Made by a program: the position numbers and the translations under genes. DNA of 48,375 bases from Candidatus Sungbacteria bacterium RIFCSPLOWO2_02_FULL_51_17 (GTDB taxonomy: Bacteria; Patescibacteriota; Minisyncoccia; Sungbacterales; GWA2-42-14), in contig MHQW01000032.1 of NCBI GenBank assembly GCA_001820785.1, positions 1-48,375 of the forward strand, read 5' to 3'. Under the pieces are notes generated by a model that saw nothing but the letters and a program-made list of their open reading frames with translations, was not told the DNA's origin and made no database searches. Below, one piece after another: positions 24,801 through 32,474 of the stretch. Numbering within the stretch: position 1 is the first letter of the stretch; each line of letters opens with the position of its first letter.

Positions 24801-25172
24801 ATGCCGGAAAAGAAGAAATATGGGTTTTCCGTCGGTATGTTTCTTTTTCTGCTTCTACCATGGGCTGGGGGTTTGGCTTTATTTGCAGTCGTGGGCTCGG
24901 GGATGGCCAACATGATTATTATTGGCATCATCTTCATTGGGGGCGGATGGGCGGTTTGGGATATTACCCTAAGTGATACGCGCCGCACCTGCCACTACTG
25001 CGAACAAAAGATTTACCAGTACCAGAAGCGGCTCCTCATTTCCTGGGTTGAATTCACCGAGCACTCCCAAAAGGCAGTACGGGTGCAAGCGTATATGCAC
25101 GCGGTGTGCCACAAGAATGCAGACGTCAAATTCAAAGTTCCCGTTCCGCAATATGCGGATATGCAGTTTTAA
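24801..25172 (+). CDS. Small membrane protein with a zinc-ribbon-like Cys motif, 123 residues
   Basis: Two hydrophobic helices (VGMFLFLLLPWAGGLALFAV and MANMIIIGIIFIGGGWAVW) are followed by a soluble tail. The tail has CHYC (about residues 64-67) and a distant HAVCH, a likely zinc-binding set. No family is recognised. The ATG at 24801 has no Shine-Dalgarno; a TTGACA at 24744 lacks a fitting -10 box. A strong UUCG-loop terminator follows, supporting a real gene. Confidence 0.65.
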   Translation: MPEKKKYGFSVGMFLFLLLPWAGGLALFAVVGSGMANMIIIGIIFIGGGWAVWDITLSDTRRTCHYCEQKIYQYQKRLLISWVEFTEHSQKAVRVQAYMHAVCHKNADVKFKVPVPQYADMQF

Positions 25173-25174
25173 CA

Positions 25175-25198
25175 AAAGAACCCTTCGGGGTTCTTTTT
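25175..25198 (+). terminator. Terminator with UUCG tetraloop
   Basis: AAAGAACCC (25175-25183), loop TTCG, GGGTTCTTT (25188-25196), then Ts. Confidence 0.92.
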
Positions 25199-25248
25199 AC
25201 TTTTTGCTTAAGCGATCATCTCGTTCCAGGGCGCACGCTTGGACATGT

Positions 25249-25551
25249 TTATTGACGATCGTAGATGACGATCATATATGGAGCATTGCTCATGATGTTC
25301 ATATCATACAGGTAGCCGGTTAATTCATGTCTCTGTATCTGGCCACCGACAGTCGGGAATGTAACGACTACCTTCACGTGCGGTGGCTGTATGTCGTGGT
25401 TCAGCGGTACGTTCTCCTCAAGCGCTGCGATCTCCATAGTCAGCGTGTCATTGTACATGCTTTTAAGGACAAGGCGCTTTTTGTCGCGCTCCGATACGTA
25501 GGCCTGGATGACGCTTGTGCGGTCTCCGGGAGTGAAGATGTGGACTTCCAT
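25249..25551 (-). CDS. Hypothetical protein, 100 residues
   Basis: Starts MEVHIFTPGDRTSVIQAYVS and looks like a small beta-rich cytoplasmic protein (KRLVLKSMYND, HVKVVVTFPTVGGQIQRHEL, PYMIVIYDRQ). No family is recognised. It has a good promoter on this strand, no Shine-Dalgarno, and a leader of about 25 bases. An opposite-strand frame over the same region has less plausible composition and is treated as a shadow. Confidence 0.55.
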   Translation of the reverse strand: MEVHIFTPGDRTSVIQAYVSERDKKRLVLKSMYNDTLTMEIAALEENVPLNHDIQPPHVKVVVTFPTVGGQIQRHELTGYLYDMNIMSNAPYMIVIYDRQ

Positions 25552-25581
25552 TATTCTGATGTGTGAAAGATCGGCAGAGGA

Positions 25582-25610
25582 ATACTATGATGCATGCGCG
25601 ACACTGTCAA
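25582..25610 (-). promoter_or_regulatory. Promoter of the 25551 gene
   Basis: Reverse strand: TTGACA (25605-25610), 17 bases, TAGTAT (25582-25587). Confidence 0.55.
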
Positions 25611-25634
25611 CAAAACACTTCGGCAGGCGGAGTG

Positions 25635-26192
25635 TTAGTTCTGATTGATCATGTTCATTGCGCGCTCGGGACCTTTTTCCAGAATGAGATCAAGCCCCTC
25701 CAGTATTTTCTTTGACACTTTTTTTACAACCGCTCCTTCATCTCCTTTGAATTTCAACAGTACCAGCTTCATCGCGTCCACCCGCTTTTTTTTCTGAACG
25801 CCAATGCGTATGCGCCAGAACTTCTCTGTTTTAAGTGCCCGCCGCACCGATTCAACGCCCTTGTGCCCTGCCGCACTTCTGTTAAACGACAATTTCGTGC
25901 GCCCGAGTTCAATATCAACATCATCATGAAGAAGTATGACGTGTTCCGGTTTTATCTTGAAAAATAGCGCAGTACGGCCGACCGCTTTTCCCGAATTGTT
26001 CATGAATGTTTCCGGGAGAAGGAGTATTGCCCTTTTGTTCTTTGAGACGAATCCGTGGCATGTTTTGTTGAATTCAAAGTCGGTACATCCGCGCGATGCG
26101 CTCCATGCGGAAAGAATGGTACGCCCGACATTATGCCGCGTGCCGTCATATTCTTTTCCCGGATTCCCGAGGCCCACAAAAAGATAGGTCAT
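25635..26192 (-). CDS. pth: Peptidyl-tRNA hydrolase
   Basis: Pth recycles peptidyl-tRNA released from stalled ribosomes. 185 residues from the ATG at 26192 (TYLFVGLGNPGKEYDGTRHN). Conserved blocks: the Asn in GLGNPG, the catalytic His in TRHNVG, FMNNSGKAV (substrate-binding Asn), LLHDDVDIELG (catalytic Asp) and AGHKGVESVRRAL. In E. coli the last block is GHNG; here the Asn (N114 by E. coli numbering) is Lys. A charged C-terminus follows. The frame stays open upstream to 26267, but the -10 box lies between, only 9 bases before the ATG at 26192, so that start is preferred and the mRNA is nearly leaderless. Confidence 0.94.
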   Translation of the reverse strand: MTYLFVGLGNPGKEYDGTRHNVGRTILSAWSASRGCTDFEFNKTCHGFVSKNKRAILLLPETFMNNSGKAVGRTALFFKIKPEHVILLHDDVDIELGRTKLSFNRSAAGHKGVESVRRALKTEKFWRIRIGVQKKKRVDAMKLVLLKFKGDEGAVVKKVSKKILEGLDLILEKGPERAMNMINQN

Positions 26193-26201
26193 ATATTTCG
26201 T

Positions 26202-26230
26202 AGTATACTCGGCTTCGCTGGTGGAAGCAA
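26202..26230 (-). promoter_or_regulatory. Promoter of pth, nearly leaderless
   Basis: Reverse strand: TTGCTT (26225-26230), 17 bases, TATACT (26202-26207), then 9 bases to the ATG. Confidence 0.55.
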
Positions 26231-26243
26231 AAGGAGCGAAGTA

Positions 26244-26272
26244 TTGACAGGTATGTTTGGCGAGCATATGAT
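26244..26272 (+). promoter_or_regulatory. Promoter of the 26305 gene
   Basis: TTGACA (26244-26249), 17 bases, TATGAT (26267-26272); start near 26279. It is back-to-back with the pth promoter. Confidence 0.65.
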
Positions 26273-26304
26273 CGGGGGTGGTTCCCGTATTTAGAGGAAA
26301 GTCC

Positions 26305-26715
26305 GTGGTTCAGAAAGAAACTCGTGTACAAAGAATCGCACGCCTATCCTCCAAGAGGTTTCCATCCTTATCAACTTCTAACACTGATGTCTGCCAGCTA
26401 GTCTGTTTCGTTTTGGCAAAGCGCAGTGAATTAGAAAGGGCACAGTTGCTGAAAATCGGTGATGATGCCCGGGATTATATGAATACAGGAAGTTTTTTGG
26501 TCGTCCTGTCTAGTGGGGCTTTGGGTGAGATCATGCGTCTTGGGGGTGGCGACATGAAGCGACGACTGGAGGAAAAAACCTATCCGTTCTCACGGTTAAA
26601 TAAAAAAACACGCGAAACATTACTGCATCTTCCCGCCAGCTGGGTGCGGGGAGGTGCTGGTTGGCTTCTTGCGGGTAGAAAACCACAATCACGCGTATCC
26701 ATTCCCGCCGACTAA
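26305..26715 (+). CDS. Hypothetical protein, 136 residues
   Basis: GTG start at 26305, with GAGGA about six bases upstream and about 26 bases after the predicted transcript start; an in-frame GTG at 26278 would precede the transcript. The product is basic at the N-terminus, then helical (ELERAQLLKIGDDARDYMN, GALGEIMRLGGGDMKRRLEE), with no membrane segment or signal peptide. I recognise no family. The stop codon lies in the loop of the terminator. An RNase P-like GAGGAAAGTCC at the start was considered and rejected. Confidence 0.55.
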   Translation: MVQKETRVQRIARLSSKRFPSLSTSNTDVCQLVCFVLAKRSELERAQLLKIGDDARDYMNTGSFLVVLSSGALGEIMRLGGGDMKRRLEEKTYPFSRLNKKTRETLLHLPASWVRGGAGWLLAGRKPQSRVSIPAD

Positions 26716-26731
26716 CGTCGGCTCTTTTCTT
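26707..26731 (+). terminator. Terminator containing the stop codon of the 26305 gene
   Basis: GCCGAC (26707-26712), loop TAAC that includes the TAA stop, GTCGGC (26717-26722), then TCTTTTCTT. Confidence 0.75.
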
Positions 26732-26772
26732 CCTCCGCAATAGACCTTTGTCAGTATTCAGGGCGCGCCCAT

Positions 26773-26800
26773 TGCATGTATGGAAAAAGTGCGCTATATT
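26773..26800 (+). promoter_or_regulatory. Possible lepB promoter
   Basis: TTGCAT (26773-26778), 16 bases, TATATT (26795-26800). The -35 match is weak. Confidence 0.4.
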
Positions 26801-26840
26801 GGCACAAAGCGCGTTCCTTGCCTTTATCGGTGAGCACATA

Positions 26841-27491
26841 ATGCAAGGGGCCGGCACATCTATAGACAGATATATGAGTGAACAAGATCCGGGCGCACGA
26901 CCAGAGGCATCTCCAGAGGATGGCGGTGGGGGAGTAAAACCGGCATTTGCCAGGTTTTTTTGGGAAACATGGGAATTGGTGAAGATCATTCTCATCGCCC
27001 TTCTTATTGCGGTGCCGATCCGGTATTTTGTCGCCCAGCCCTTTATCGTGCGTGGGGACTCCATGGTGCCGAATTTTCATAATGGTGATTACCTTGTTAT
27101 AGACGAGCTTTCCTATTATGTGCGCGATCCCAGTCGCGGCGAGGTGGTGGTGTTTCGCTATCCGCTGGACACAAAACAGTTCTTTATCAAGCGCATCATC
27201 GGGCTTCCCGGCGAGCAGATTGAGGTACAAGACGGGAAGGTCATGATCACTCCGGTCGCCGGAGAGCCGTTCACGCTTTTAGAGCGCTATGTGCCGGAAA
27301 ATCTCGCGACCGGGAATGCTCGCAATGTGCGGCTTGAGGATGGTCAATATTTTGTGCTCGGGGATAATCGCCCGTTCAGTTCCGACTCGCGGGTGTGGGG
27401 AGTGTTACAGAGGAATTTTATCACTGGGCGCGCGCTTATCAGGGCGTGGCCTCCGGGAGTTGCGGGATTGGTTCCGCAAGCCGCATACTAG
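26841..27491 (+). CDS. lepB: Signal peptidase I
   Basis: Type I signal peptidase that removes Sec/Tat signal peptides at the outer face of the membrane; about 216 residues. One N-terminal membrane helix (IILIALLIAVPIRYFVAQPF) is followed by the nucleophile Ser in VRGDSMVPNFHNGDYL, the general-base Lys in FFIKRIIGLPGEQIEV, and the box YFVLGDNRPFSSDSRVWG. The ATG at 26841 (MQGAGTSIDRYMSEQD) is chosen; the ATG at 26874 is equally possible as neither has a good Shine-Dalgarno. A low-complexity acidic/glycine stretch precedes the helix. It serves the many secreted proteins in this window. Confidence 0.94.
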   Translation: MQGAGTSIDRYMSEQDPGARPEASPEDGGGGVKPAFARFFWETWELVKIILIALLIAVPIRYFVAQPFIVRGDSMVPNFHNGDYLVIDELSYYVRDPSRGEVVVFRYPLDTKQFFIKRIIGLPGEQIEVQDGKVMITPVAGEPFTLLERYVPENLATGNARNVRLEDGQYFVLGDNRPFSSDSRVWGVLQRNFITGRALIRAWPPGVAGLVPQAAY

Positions 27492-27516
27492 CGAACAACG
27501 ACCGCATTCACCACGC

Positions 27517-27554
27517 AGAATGGAACGTATGCCGGGAGGTGAAAGTTCCATTCT
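27517..27554 (+). other. Hairpin with Shine-Dalgarno-like loop between lepB and hisS
   Basis: AGAATGGAAC (27517-27526) and GTTCCATTCT (27545-27554) are perfect inverted copies around 18 bases that include GGGAGGTGAAA. No T-run follows closely. It may be a processing or control element in the lepB-hisS transcript. Confidence 0.45.
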
Positions 27555-27593
27555 CTATGCCTCGTTCATCATTTCTAATTCTTAATTGTTCAT

Positions 27594-28988
27594 ATGGGCA
27601 GAAAGAAAAAACAAAAACAAAAGGAGTTCCAGACGCCGCGGGGGATGCACGACATTCTTCCCGAGGATCAGAAGTATTACGAAAGGATCCGATCGGTGCT
27701 CCGGACGCTTTTTTCCTATTACGGGTTTGGCCGTATTGATACGCCGATTCTTGAGGATACAGACCTTTTTTTACACGGGGTGGGCCACTCAACCGATATT
27801 GTGGAAAAGGAAATGTATTCGTTCAAGACCGAGGGAGGGGATGCGCTGACATTGCGTCCCGAGGGAACCGCCGCCGTCGCCCGCGCGTATACCGAGCACG
27901 GCATGTTCACGCGGCCCCAGCCCGTGAAGTTGTATTATGAAGGCCCCTTCTTCCGCCACGAGGCGCCCCAGCGCGGCCGCTATCGGCAGTTCCACCAGAT
28001 CGGGCTTGAGCTTATCGGCGAGGAGGGCGCAGTTGCTGATGCCGAGATCATGCATGTGGTGTGGCTTCTTTTTAAGGAACTCGGCATTAAGGATCTTATG
28101 TATCACGTCAACAGCGTGGGGTGCCAGAGTTGCCGGCCGGCGTACCGTTCCGCGCTTGTTTCGTACTATCGGAACCGCGCAAAGGGCCTGTGCAGGAACT
28201 GTAAGCGGCGCTTCAAATTAAATCCATTGCGATTGCTTGATTGTAAGGAGGAAAAATGTGTCATGGTGAAAAAATCCGCTCCGCAGATTCTTGATCACGT
28301 CTGCGAATCGTGCAAGAAGCACTTTACGCTTCTGTTGGAATTTTTAGATGAAGATGGCATCTCGTACACGCTGAATCCTCACCTGGTGCGCGGCCTTGAT
28401 TACTACACCAAAACCGCGTTTGAGATTCTGACGGATCCGTCTGCACCCTCCAAAAAAGAGGCGCCGAAGGTTGTCGCGGGCGTCTCCGGTGACGTAGCGC
28501 CGGAGGGCGAGAAAAAAGAGCCGATCGCCGAAGCGGAGCCGCTTCCAAGAGCCCTGGAGCTTGGCGGCGGCGGGCGGTATGATGGTTTGACAGAACTTTT
28601 GGGAGGCAAGCAGACGCCCGCGGTCGGTGTTGCGGTTGGCGTTGAGAGGATCATTGAGGTCATGAAAATGCAGCAGGTTCGTGTTCCCGAACGGGCAAAG
28701 CCCCGCGTCTTTTTCGTACAGTTGGGAGACCTTGCCAAAAAGAAGAGTTTTAAAATCATAGAAGAACTCCGAAGTGCCGGTATTTCCATGGCAGAATCGC
28801 TTGGGAAGGAATCAATAAAATCCCAACTTAAGATCGCCGACCGGGTAGAGGGGGAATACTCCCTTATTTTGGGCCAAAAGGAGGCGATAGATGGCACCAT
28901 CATCATCCGGGAGATGTCCTCGGGCATTCAGGAGGTCGTTCCGTTTGATAAGCTCATAGAGTTGCTGAAAAGAAAATTGAAAAAATAG
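27594..28988 (+). CDS. hisS: Histidyl-tRNA synthetase
   Basis: Class II synthetase, 464 residues. Visible blocks: TPRGMHDILPED (N-terminus), motif 1 region, TLRPEGTAAVARAY and GPFFRHEAPQRGRYRQFHQI (motif 2), and the histidine-specific LVRGLDYYTKTAFEI. GGGGRYDGL and AVGVAVGVERI (motif 3) follow, then the C-terminal anticodon domain from about residue 365. A cysteine-rich insert, CQSC / CRNC / CKEEKC / CESC (about residues 178-245), is probably zinc-binding and occurs in some bacterial HisRS. A second, low-complexity insert of about 35 residues (PSKKEAPKVVAGVSGDVAPE and on) splits the usual link between AFEI and the GGGRYDGL block. No Shine-Dalgarno precedes the ATG. Confidence 0.95.
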   Translation: MGRKKKQKQKEFQTPRGMHDILPEDQKYYERIRSVLRTLFSYYGFGRIDTPILEDTDLFLHGVGHSTDIVEKEMYSFKTEGGDALTLRPEGTAAVARAYTEHGMFTRPQPVKLYYEGPFFRHEAPQRGRYRQFHQIGLELIGEEGAVADAEIMHVVWLLFKELGIKDLMYHVNSVGCQSCRPAYRSALVSYYRNRAKGLCRNCKRRFKLNPLRLLDCKEEKCVMVKKSAPQILDHVCESCKKHFTLLLEFLDEDGISYTLNPHLVRGLDYYTKTAFEILTDPSAPSKKEAPKVVAGVSGDVAPEGEKKEPIAEAEPLPRALELGGGGRYDGLTELLGGKQTPAVGVAVGVERIIEVMKMQQVRVPERAKPRVFFVQLGDLAKKKSFKIIEELRSAGISMAESLGKESIKSQLKIADRVEGEYSLILGQKEAIDGTIIIREMSSGIQEVVPFDKLIELLKRKLKK

Positions 28989-28995
28989 TATTGCT

Positions 28996-29340
28996 ATGGA
29001 CTGCATTTTTTGCAAGATCATACAAAAAGAGGTCCCGTCAGACGTGTTCTACGAAAATGATGATGTGTTTGTTTTTAACGACATGCACCCGAAAGCTCCC
29101 GTCCACCTTCTTGTCATTCCTAAGGTCCACATCCAATCAATAGCACATCTGGAAGACGGACAGCGCGACATCATCGGGGACATTTTTCTTGCCGCGCGCG
29201 ATATGGCACGCAAGAAGGGCCTTGTCGGTTACAAGCTTCTGGTGAACGTCGGCCACGATGGTGGACAGATCATAGATCATCTTCACATCCATCTTCTTGG
29301 TGGCTGGGAAAGAGGCGGGAAGGCGGGTATCAGCATATAA
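28996..29340 (+). CDS. hinT: HIT-family nucleotide hydrolase (HinT-like)
   Basis: Histidine-triad protein, 114 residues. It starts DCIFCKIIQKEVPSD with a CxxC pair, followed by HLLVIPKVHIQSI and the catalytic triad HLHIHLLGGW near the C-terminus. HIT proteins hydrolyse nucleoside phosphoramidates and adenylated aminoacyl intermediates, which fits its place 7 bases after a tRNA synthetase gene. It is in the hisS-ftsA operon. Confidence 0.95.
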   Translation: MDCIFCKIIQKEVPSDVFYENDDVFVFNDMHPKAPVHLLVIPKVHIQSIAHLEDGQRDIIGDIFLAARDMARKKGLVGYKLLVNVGHDGGQIIDHLHIHLLGGWERGGKAGISI

Positions 29341-29358
29341 TCTAAATGTTCAAAAACT

Positions 29359-29574
29359 ATGGTATACGTAAAGAAAAAAAATCACGAGACAACTCCGGCC
29401 ATGCTTCGGCGTTTTACCCGCATGATACAGCAATCGGGAGTTCTTCTGCAGGCGCGAAAGGATGCGCGGTTTGCAAAGGCGCCGAACAAGATCGCAAAGA
29501 GGAAAAAAGCTCTTCGCCGCATGACGCGCCGGAAGGAGCGCGAGCGTTTGATAAAGCTGGGACGGTTGAAGTAG
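29359..29574 (+). CDS. rpsU: Small ribosomal subunit protein bS21
   Basis: 71 residues, strongly basic. The core (MLRRFTRMIQQSGVLLQARK) matches the ALRRFKR-x-x-x-x-G-x-L-x-E-x-R block of bS21, with a Lys/Arg-rich helical tail (KIAKRKKALRRMTRRKERER). bS21 binds near the anti-Shine-Dalgarno of 16S rRNA and helps initiation, which may matter given the mix of leaderless and leadered genes seen here. The ATG at 29359 has no Shine-Dalgarno. Confidence 0.9.
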   Translation: MVYVKKKNHETTPAMLRRFTRMIQQSGVLLQARKDARFAKAPNKIAKRKKALRRMTRRKERERLIKLGRLK

Positions 29575-29647
29575 TATTCGCGCGCCCGGTGTCGTGCGCC
29601 AAAGGGTGCCGCACGAATAAAGATGCCTGCGAATTACGCCATCACCT

Positions 29648-30145
29648 ATGAGTGTGAAGGAAAAAATAGAAGAGGATCTTGTGAGCGCAATGAAAAACCG
29701 GAAGGAGCTGACGCTCTCTGTGTTAAGGATGCTTGTTGCCGCGCTGAGGAGCCGTCAGACCGAAAAGCGCACGAAATGCGCGAAGGTGGGTGTTGCGACG
29801 GAAGATTTGTCACGGGAGTCGGAGTTAACGGAGGACGAGGTGCTGGAGACCCTTCGGTCCGAAGCAAAGAAGCGCAAGGACGCCATAGAGGGGTTTGAGA
29901 AAGGAGGGCGCGCCGATATGGCCGCTCGCGAGAGGCAGGAATTGACAGTGCTTGGCGCGTATCTGCCGGCAGAACTTTCCGATGCCGAGCTTCATGCCAT
30001 GGTATCGGAGGCATTGCTTGCGACCGGAGCCGGTACCATGAAGGATTTTGGGAAGGTTATGGGAAGGGTCATGGCCCAGGCGAAGAACAGGGTTTCGGGG
30101 GATAGGGTCAGTGCCGCTGTCAAAGAGATGCTTGGAGCGAAATAG
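29648..30145 (+). CDS. yqeY: GatB/YqeY-domain protein
   Basis: 165 residues. It opens VKEKIEEDLVSAMKNRKELT and LSVLRMLVAALRSRQTEK, then has the conserved EAKKRKDAIEGFEKGGRADM and LGAYLPAELSDAEL blocks, and ends DFGKVMGRVMAQAKNRVSG with AAVKEMLG. This is the stand-alone YqeY family related to the tRNA-binding tail of GatB. Its exact role is unsettled; linkage to rpsU is a conserved arrangement in many bacteria. ATG at 29648. Confidence 0.93.
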   Translation: MSVKEKIEEDLVSAMKNRKELTLSVLRMLVAALRSRQTEKRTKCAKVGVATEDLSRESELTEDEVLETLRSEAKKRKDAIEGFEKGGRADMAARERQELTVLGAYLPAELSDAELHAMVSEALLATGAGTMKDFGKVMGRVMAQAKNRVSGDRVSAAVKEMLGAK

Positions 30146-30231
30146 CCAGGAAGTAGTCATTTTTGCGGGGTTTTCCTCTCTTGCAAAAGAGTCACCTTCT
30201 TTTTACTGTAGGTATGGGCGCAAGGAGCATG

Positions 30232-30258
30232 TCGCCGCGCGTGGCGATTGTCTTTTTT
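30232..30258 (+). terminator. Probable terminator after yqeY
   Basis: TCGCC (30232-30236) pairs with GGCGA (30243-30247), followed by TTGTCTTTTTT. The stem is short, so read-through into ybeY is likely. Confidence 0.5.
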
Positions 30259-30297
30259 CTTTGCACCTTTTTGGGTGCCTAAGACCCGAGTAGTATT

Positions 30298-30762
30298 ATG
30301 ACAAATGTTTATAACTATAGTACTATACAAGTGGACGCACGGGGGGTGAGGGGAGTCATATCACGCGCCATGAAAAACCTCCGCCGCGAGGGTTTTTTTT
30401 CGGATACACGCCGCACGCGTTCTCCCGGGGCCGTAAAGAGAGCGCGCGCCTACGATGTTCATGTTATCTTTGTAGCGCCCGGCGAGTCCGCCAAGCTGAA
30501 CCTTCGGTATCGCAAGAAGAACAAGCCGACGAACGTACTGTCGTTTGATTACGGAAATGAAGGGGAGATCATTGTATGCCCGCATATTGTCAAAAGGGAG
30601 GCACGGGCCGCCGGGCACAGCGTGCAGTTCCAGACGGCGTGGATGATCATTCACGGGTTGGTGCATTTGGCGGGCGTGCATCACGAGAGTTCCCCGCGCA
30701 TGTCGCATAGAGCCGAAGTGCTGGAAGAAAAAGTGCTGTATGAATTAGGGATCGGGAATTAG
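30298..30762 (+). CDS. ybeY: Endoribonuclease YbeY
   Basis: Zinc-dependent RNase for 16S rRNA 3'-end maturation and ribosome quality control, 154 residues. Family signatures: LNLRYRKKNKPTNVLSFDYG, GEIIVCPHIVKREAR (normally GDI-x-I) and the metal site HGLVHLAGVHH (H-x3-H-x5-H). The final motif reads VHH where YDH is usual. The ATG at 30298 gives the expected N-terminal strand. An ATGACA-17-TACTAT promoter-like pair (30298-30326) lies inside the 5' codons and could drive a shorter form from the ATG at 30370, which would lose the first strand. Confidence 0.92.
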   Translation: MTNVYNYSTIQVDARGVRGVISRAMKNLRREGFFSDTRRTRSPGAVKRARAYDVHVIFVAPGESAKLNLRYRKKNKPTNVLSFDYGNEGEIIVCPHIVKREARAAGHSVQFQTAWMIIHGLVHLAGVHHESSPRMSHRAEVLEEKVLYELGIGN

Positions 30763-30815
30763 GGATTATGCCGTATGGCCATAGTGATTAATTCGTCATT
30801 CGTAATTTTTACCGA

Positions 30816-32051
30816 ATGCGCCGCATCGTTTCCGCAATTGATATCGGCACGACGACGATCTCAACCGTTATCGCCGAGAAAACAAAGGATGGAAGCATCC
30901 GCATATTAGGCATTGGGCAGGCCCCGAGTTTTGGCATGAGGAGGGGAGCCGTTGCCGACATTGACGAGGTGACATCATCGCTCAAGCGCTCCATCAAGGA
31001 GGCCTCGCGCGCAGCCAATGTTCCTGTCACCCGCGCGACCGTTTCGGTCGGTGGTACGCACATCAATACGTTCAGTTCTCGCGGCGTTGTTGCTATATCT
31101 CGCGCGGATGGCGAGGTGACCGCCGAAGACGTCCGACGGGTGTTGCAGGCGGCAGAAAGTTTTGTCGCAAAAAATCCAAATCGCGAGATCGTACACATCA
31201 TTCCCCGGGAGTTTCGCATTGATTCGGAAACGGGCATAAAAGATCCCATCGGCATGGTGGGTATTCGTCTTGAGGTTGACGCTTTGATTGTTGATGGCGC
31301 AAAGCCGCCCATTCAGGCGCTCTATAAATGCGTTGAGCACGCAGGCGTTGAAGTTGAAGATGTCGTTTTTGCCCCACTTGCATCGGCCGAGGCGGTACTT
31401 TCCCGCAGACAAAAGGAGTTGGGGGTTATGGTGTTGGACATCGGCGGAGGCACCTCCGATTTTGCCTTGTACGAGGAGGGGCGGCTTATTCATGCTGGTG
31501 TGCTCGGGTGGGGAGGAACGCACATCACAAACGACATCGCCATAGGACTCAAAACGACCGTAGACGTGGCGGAAGCGGTAAAACTTCGGTATGGATATGC
31601 ACTACCCGACACGTTGCCGAAAAAAGATGTGGTAAAGCTTGCCGAATTCATTGAGCATGATGCGACAACATTTCCCCAGCGAAATCTTGCCGAAATCATT
31701 GAAGCGCGCCTCATTGATATTTTTGAGCTTGCACATAAAGAATTGAAACGTGTTGACAAAGACGGGCTTTTGCCTGCCGGTGTCGTTTTGATCGGCGGCG
31801 CATCACGGATCCCAGGAATTCTTGATCTTGCGAAGCGCGAGCTACGGCTTCCTGCAGAGATCGGTTCAACATTTTCACTGCCGAATAAAGAGGCCGGACT
31901 TGCGGGGTTGCTTCTCAAATACCCGGTGGCGCTCGGTCTTGTCGCTTGGCACATAAACCGATCCATCGGGCGCGACCCGTATTTCTATGGGTCGTCTGCC
32001 GCAAAAGTTCTTACGGGTATTAAGAATTGGCTTAAGATATTTTTGCCATAA
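30816..32051 (+). CDS. ftsA: Cell division protein FtsA
   Basis: Actin-like ATPase that ties the FtsZ ring to the membrane, 411 residues. It has phosphate-1 AIDIGTTTISTVIAE, the 1C domain (HIIPREFRIDSETGIKDPIG), phosphate-2 VMVLDIGGGTSDFAL, the adenosine motif VVLIGGASRIPGI and the LPNKEAGLAG block. The C-terminus, GIKNWLKIFLP, is the amphipathic membrane-targeting helix, separated from the core by a short linker. It sits directly before ftsZ as in most bacteria, though more than 400 bases away. The ATG at 30816 follows ybeY by 53 bases without a clear promoter. Confidence 0.95.
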   Translation: MRRIVSAIDIGTTTISTVIAEKTKDGSIRILGIGQAPSFGMRRGAVADIDEVTSSLKRSIKEASRAANVPVTRATVSVGGTHINTFSSRGVVAISRADGEVTAEDVRRVLQAAESFVAKNPNREIVHIIPREFRIDSETGIKDPIGMVGIRLEVDALIVDGAKPPIQALYKCVEHAGVEVEDVVFAPLASAEAVLSRRQKELGVMVLDIGGGTSDFALYEEGRLIHAGVLGWGGTHITNDIAIGLKTTVDVAEAVKLRYGYALPDTLPKKDVVKLAEFIEHDATTFPQRNLAEIIEARLIDIFELAHKELKRVDKDGLLPAGVVLIGGASRIPGILDLAKRELRLPAEIGSTFSLPNKEAGLAGLLLKYPVALGLVAWHINRSIGRDPYFYGSSAAKVLTGIKNWLKIFLP

Positions 32052-32474
32052 GGCGTTTCGGCATGATCCGGTACGCGCACATAGCAACTATGGGGTTGTT
32101 TTTTCGTTTGTAGAGTTCCATACCGACGATATTTTTGCTCTCATGCGAGTGTTATGGCAATTCTATGTGTGCCGGTGTCCAAGATATCCCATAGTTAATC
32201 ACAGCTTTTCCACCTGCTAGCCCGGCTGAAAATTTGGGGAAGTACCGGATATGCGGGTACGGTAGGAAAACAAAGCTTTTTTCGCGTATTGAAAATATTT
32301 CTGACATAAGTTTCTTATTGGGTCAATATTGAAATAACTTTTGAAGGGTATACCTATATAAAGGAATGTGAACGACTGGGAGCTTCATACGCGTTTTATA
32401 ATATAGAGATGTAGGAATTAGCGTGAAGGAGGGCGGCAAGCGCCTTGCTACGCTACGGCTACACGCTATGGTAC
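32052..32474 (+). other. ftsA-ftsZ intergenic region with promoters and leader
   Basis: 423 bases, A/T-rich in its second half. No RNA gene or open frame of note was seen from 32052 to 32328. The rest holds two promoter candidates, a hairpin around a strong Shine-Dalgarno-like sequence and a short upstream frame. This allows ftsZ to be expressed apart from ftsA. Confidence 0.5.
32329..32402 (+). promoter_or_regulatory. Tandem ftsZ promoters
   Basis: P1: TTGAAA (32329-32334), 16 bases, TACCTA (32351-32356). P2: a perfect TATAAT at 32397-32402 with no good -35 box. Confidence 0.45.

Noticed and set aside
25327-25566. Forward-strand frame over the 25249-25551 gene
   Set aside because: Composition is poor and the promoter and start signals favour the reverse strand.
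26294-26306. AGAGGAAAGTCCG, like the start of the RNase P RNA core
   Set aside because: The expected continuation and the 3' partner (ACAGAA...GGCTTA type) are absent, the predicted transcript leaves no room for P1-P3, and a 136-codon frame spans the region.
30298-30326. ATGACA-17-TACTAT as an internal ybeY promoter
   Set aside because: A shorter YbeY would lose its first conserved strand, so this is noted in the gene entry only.
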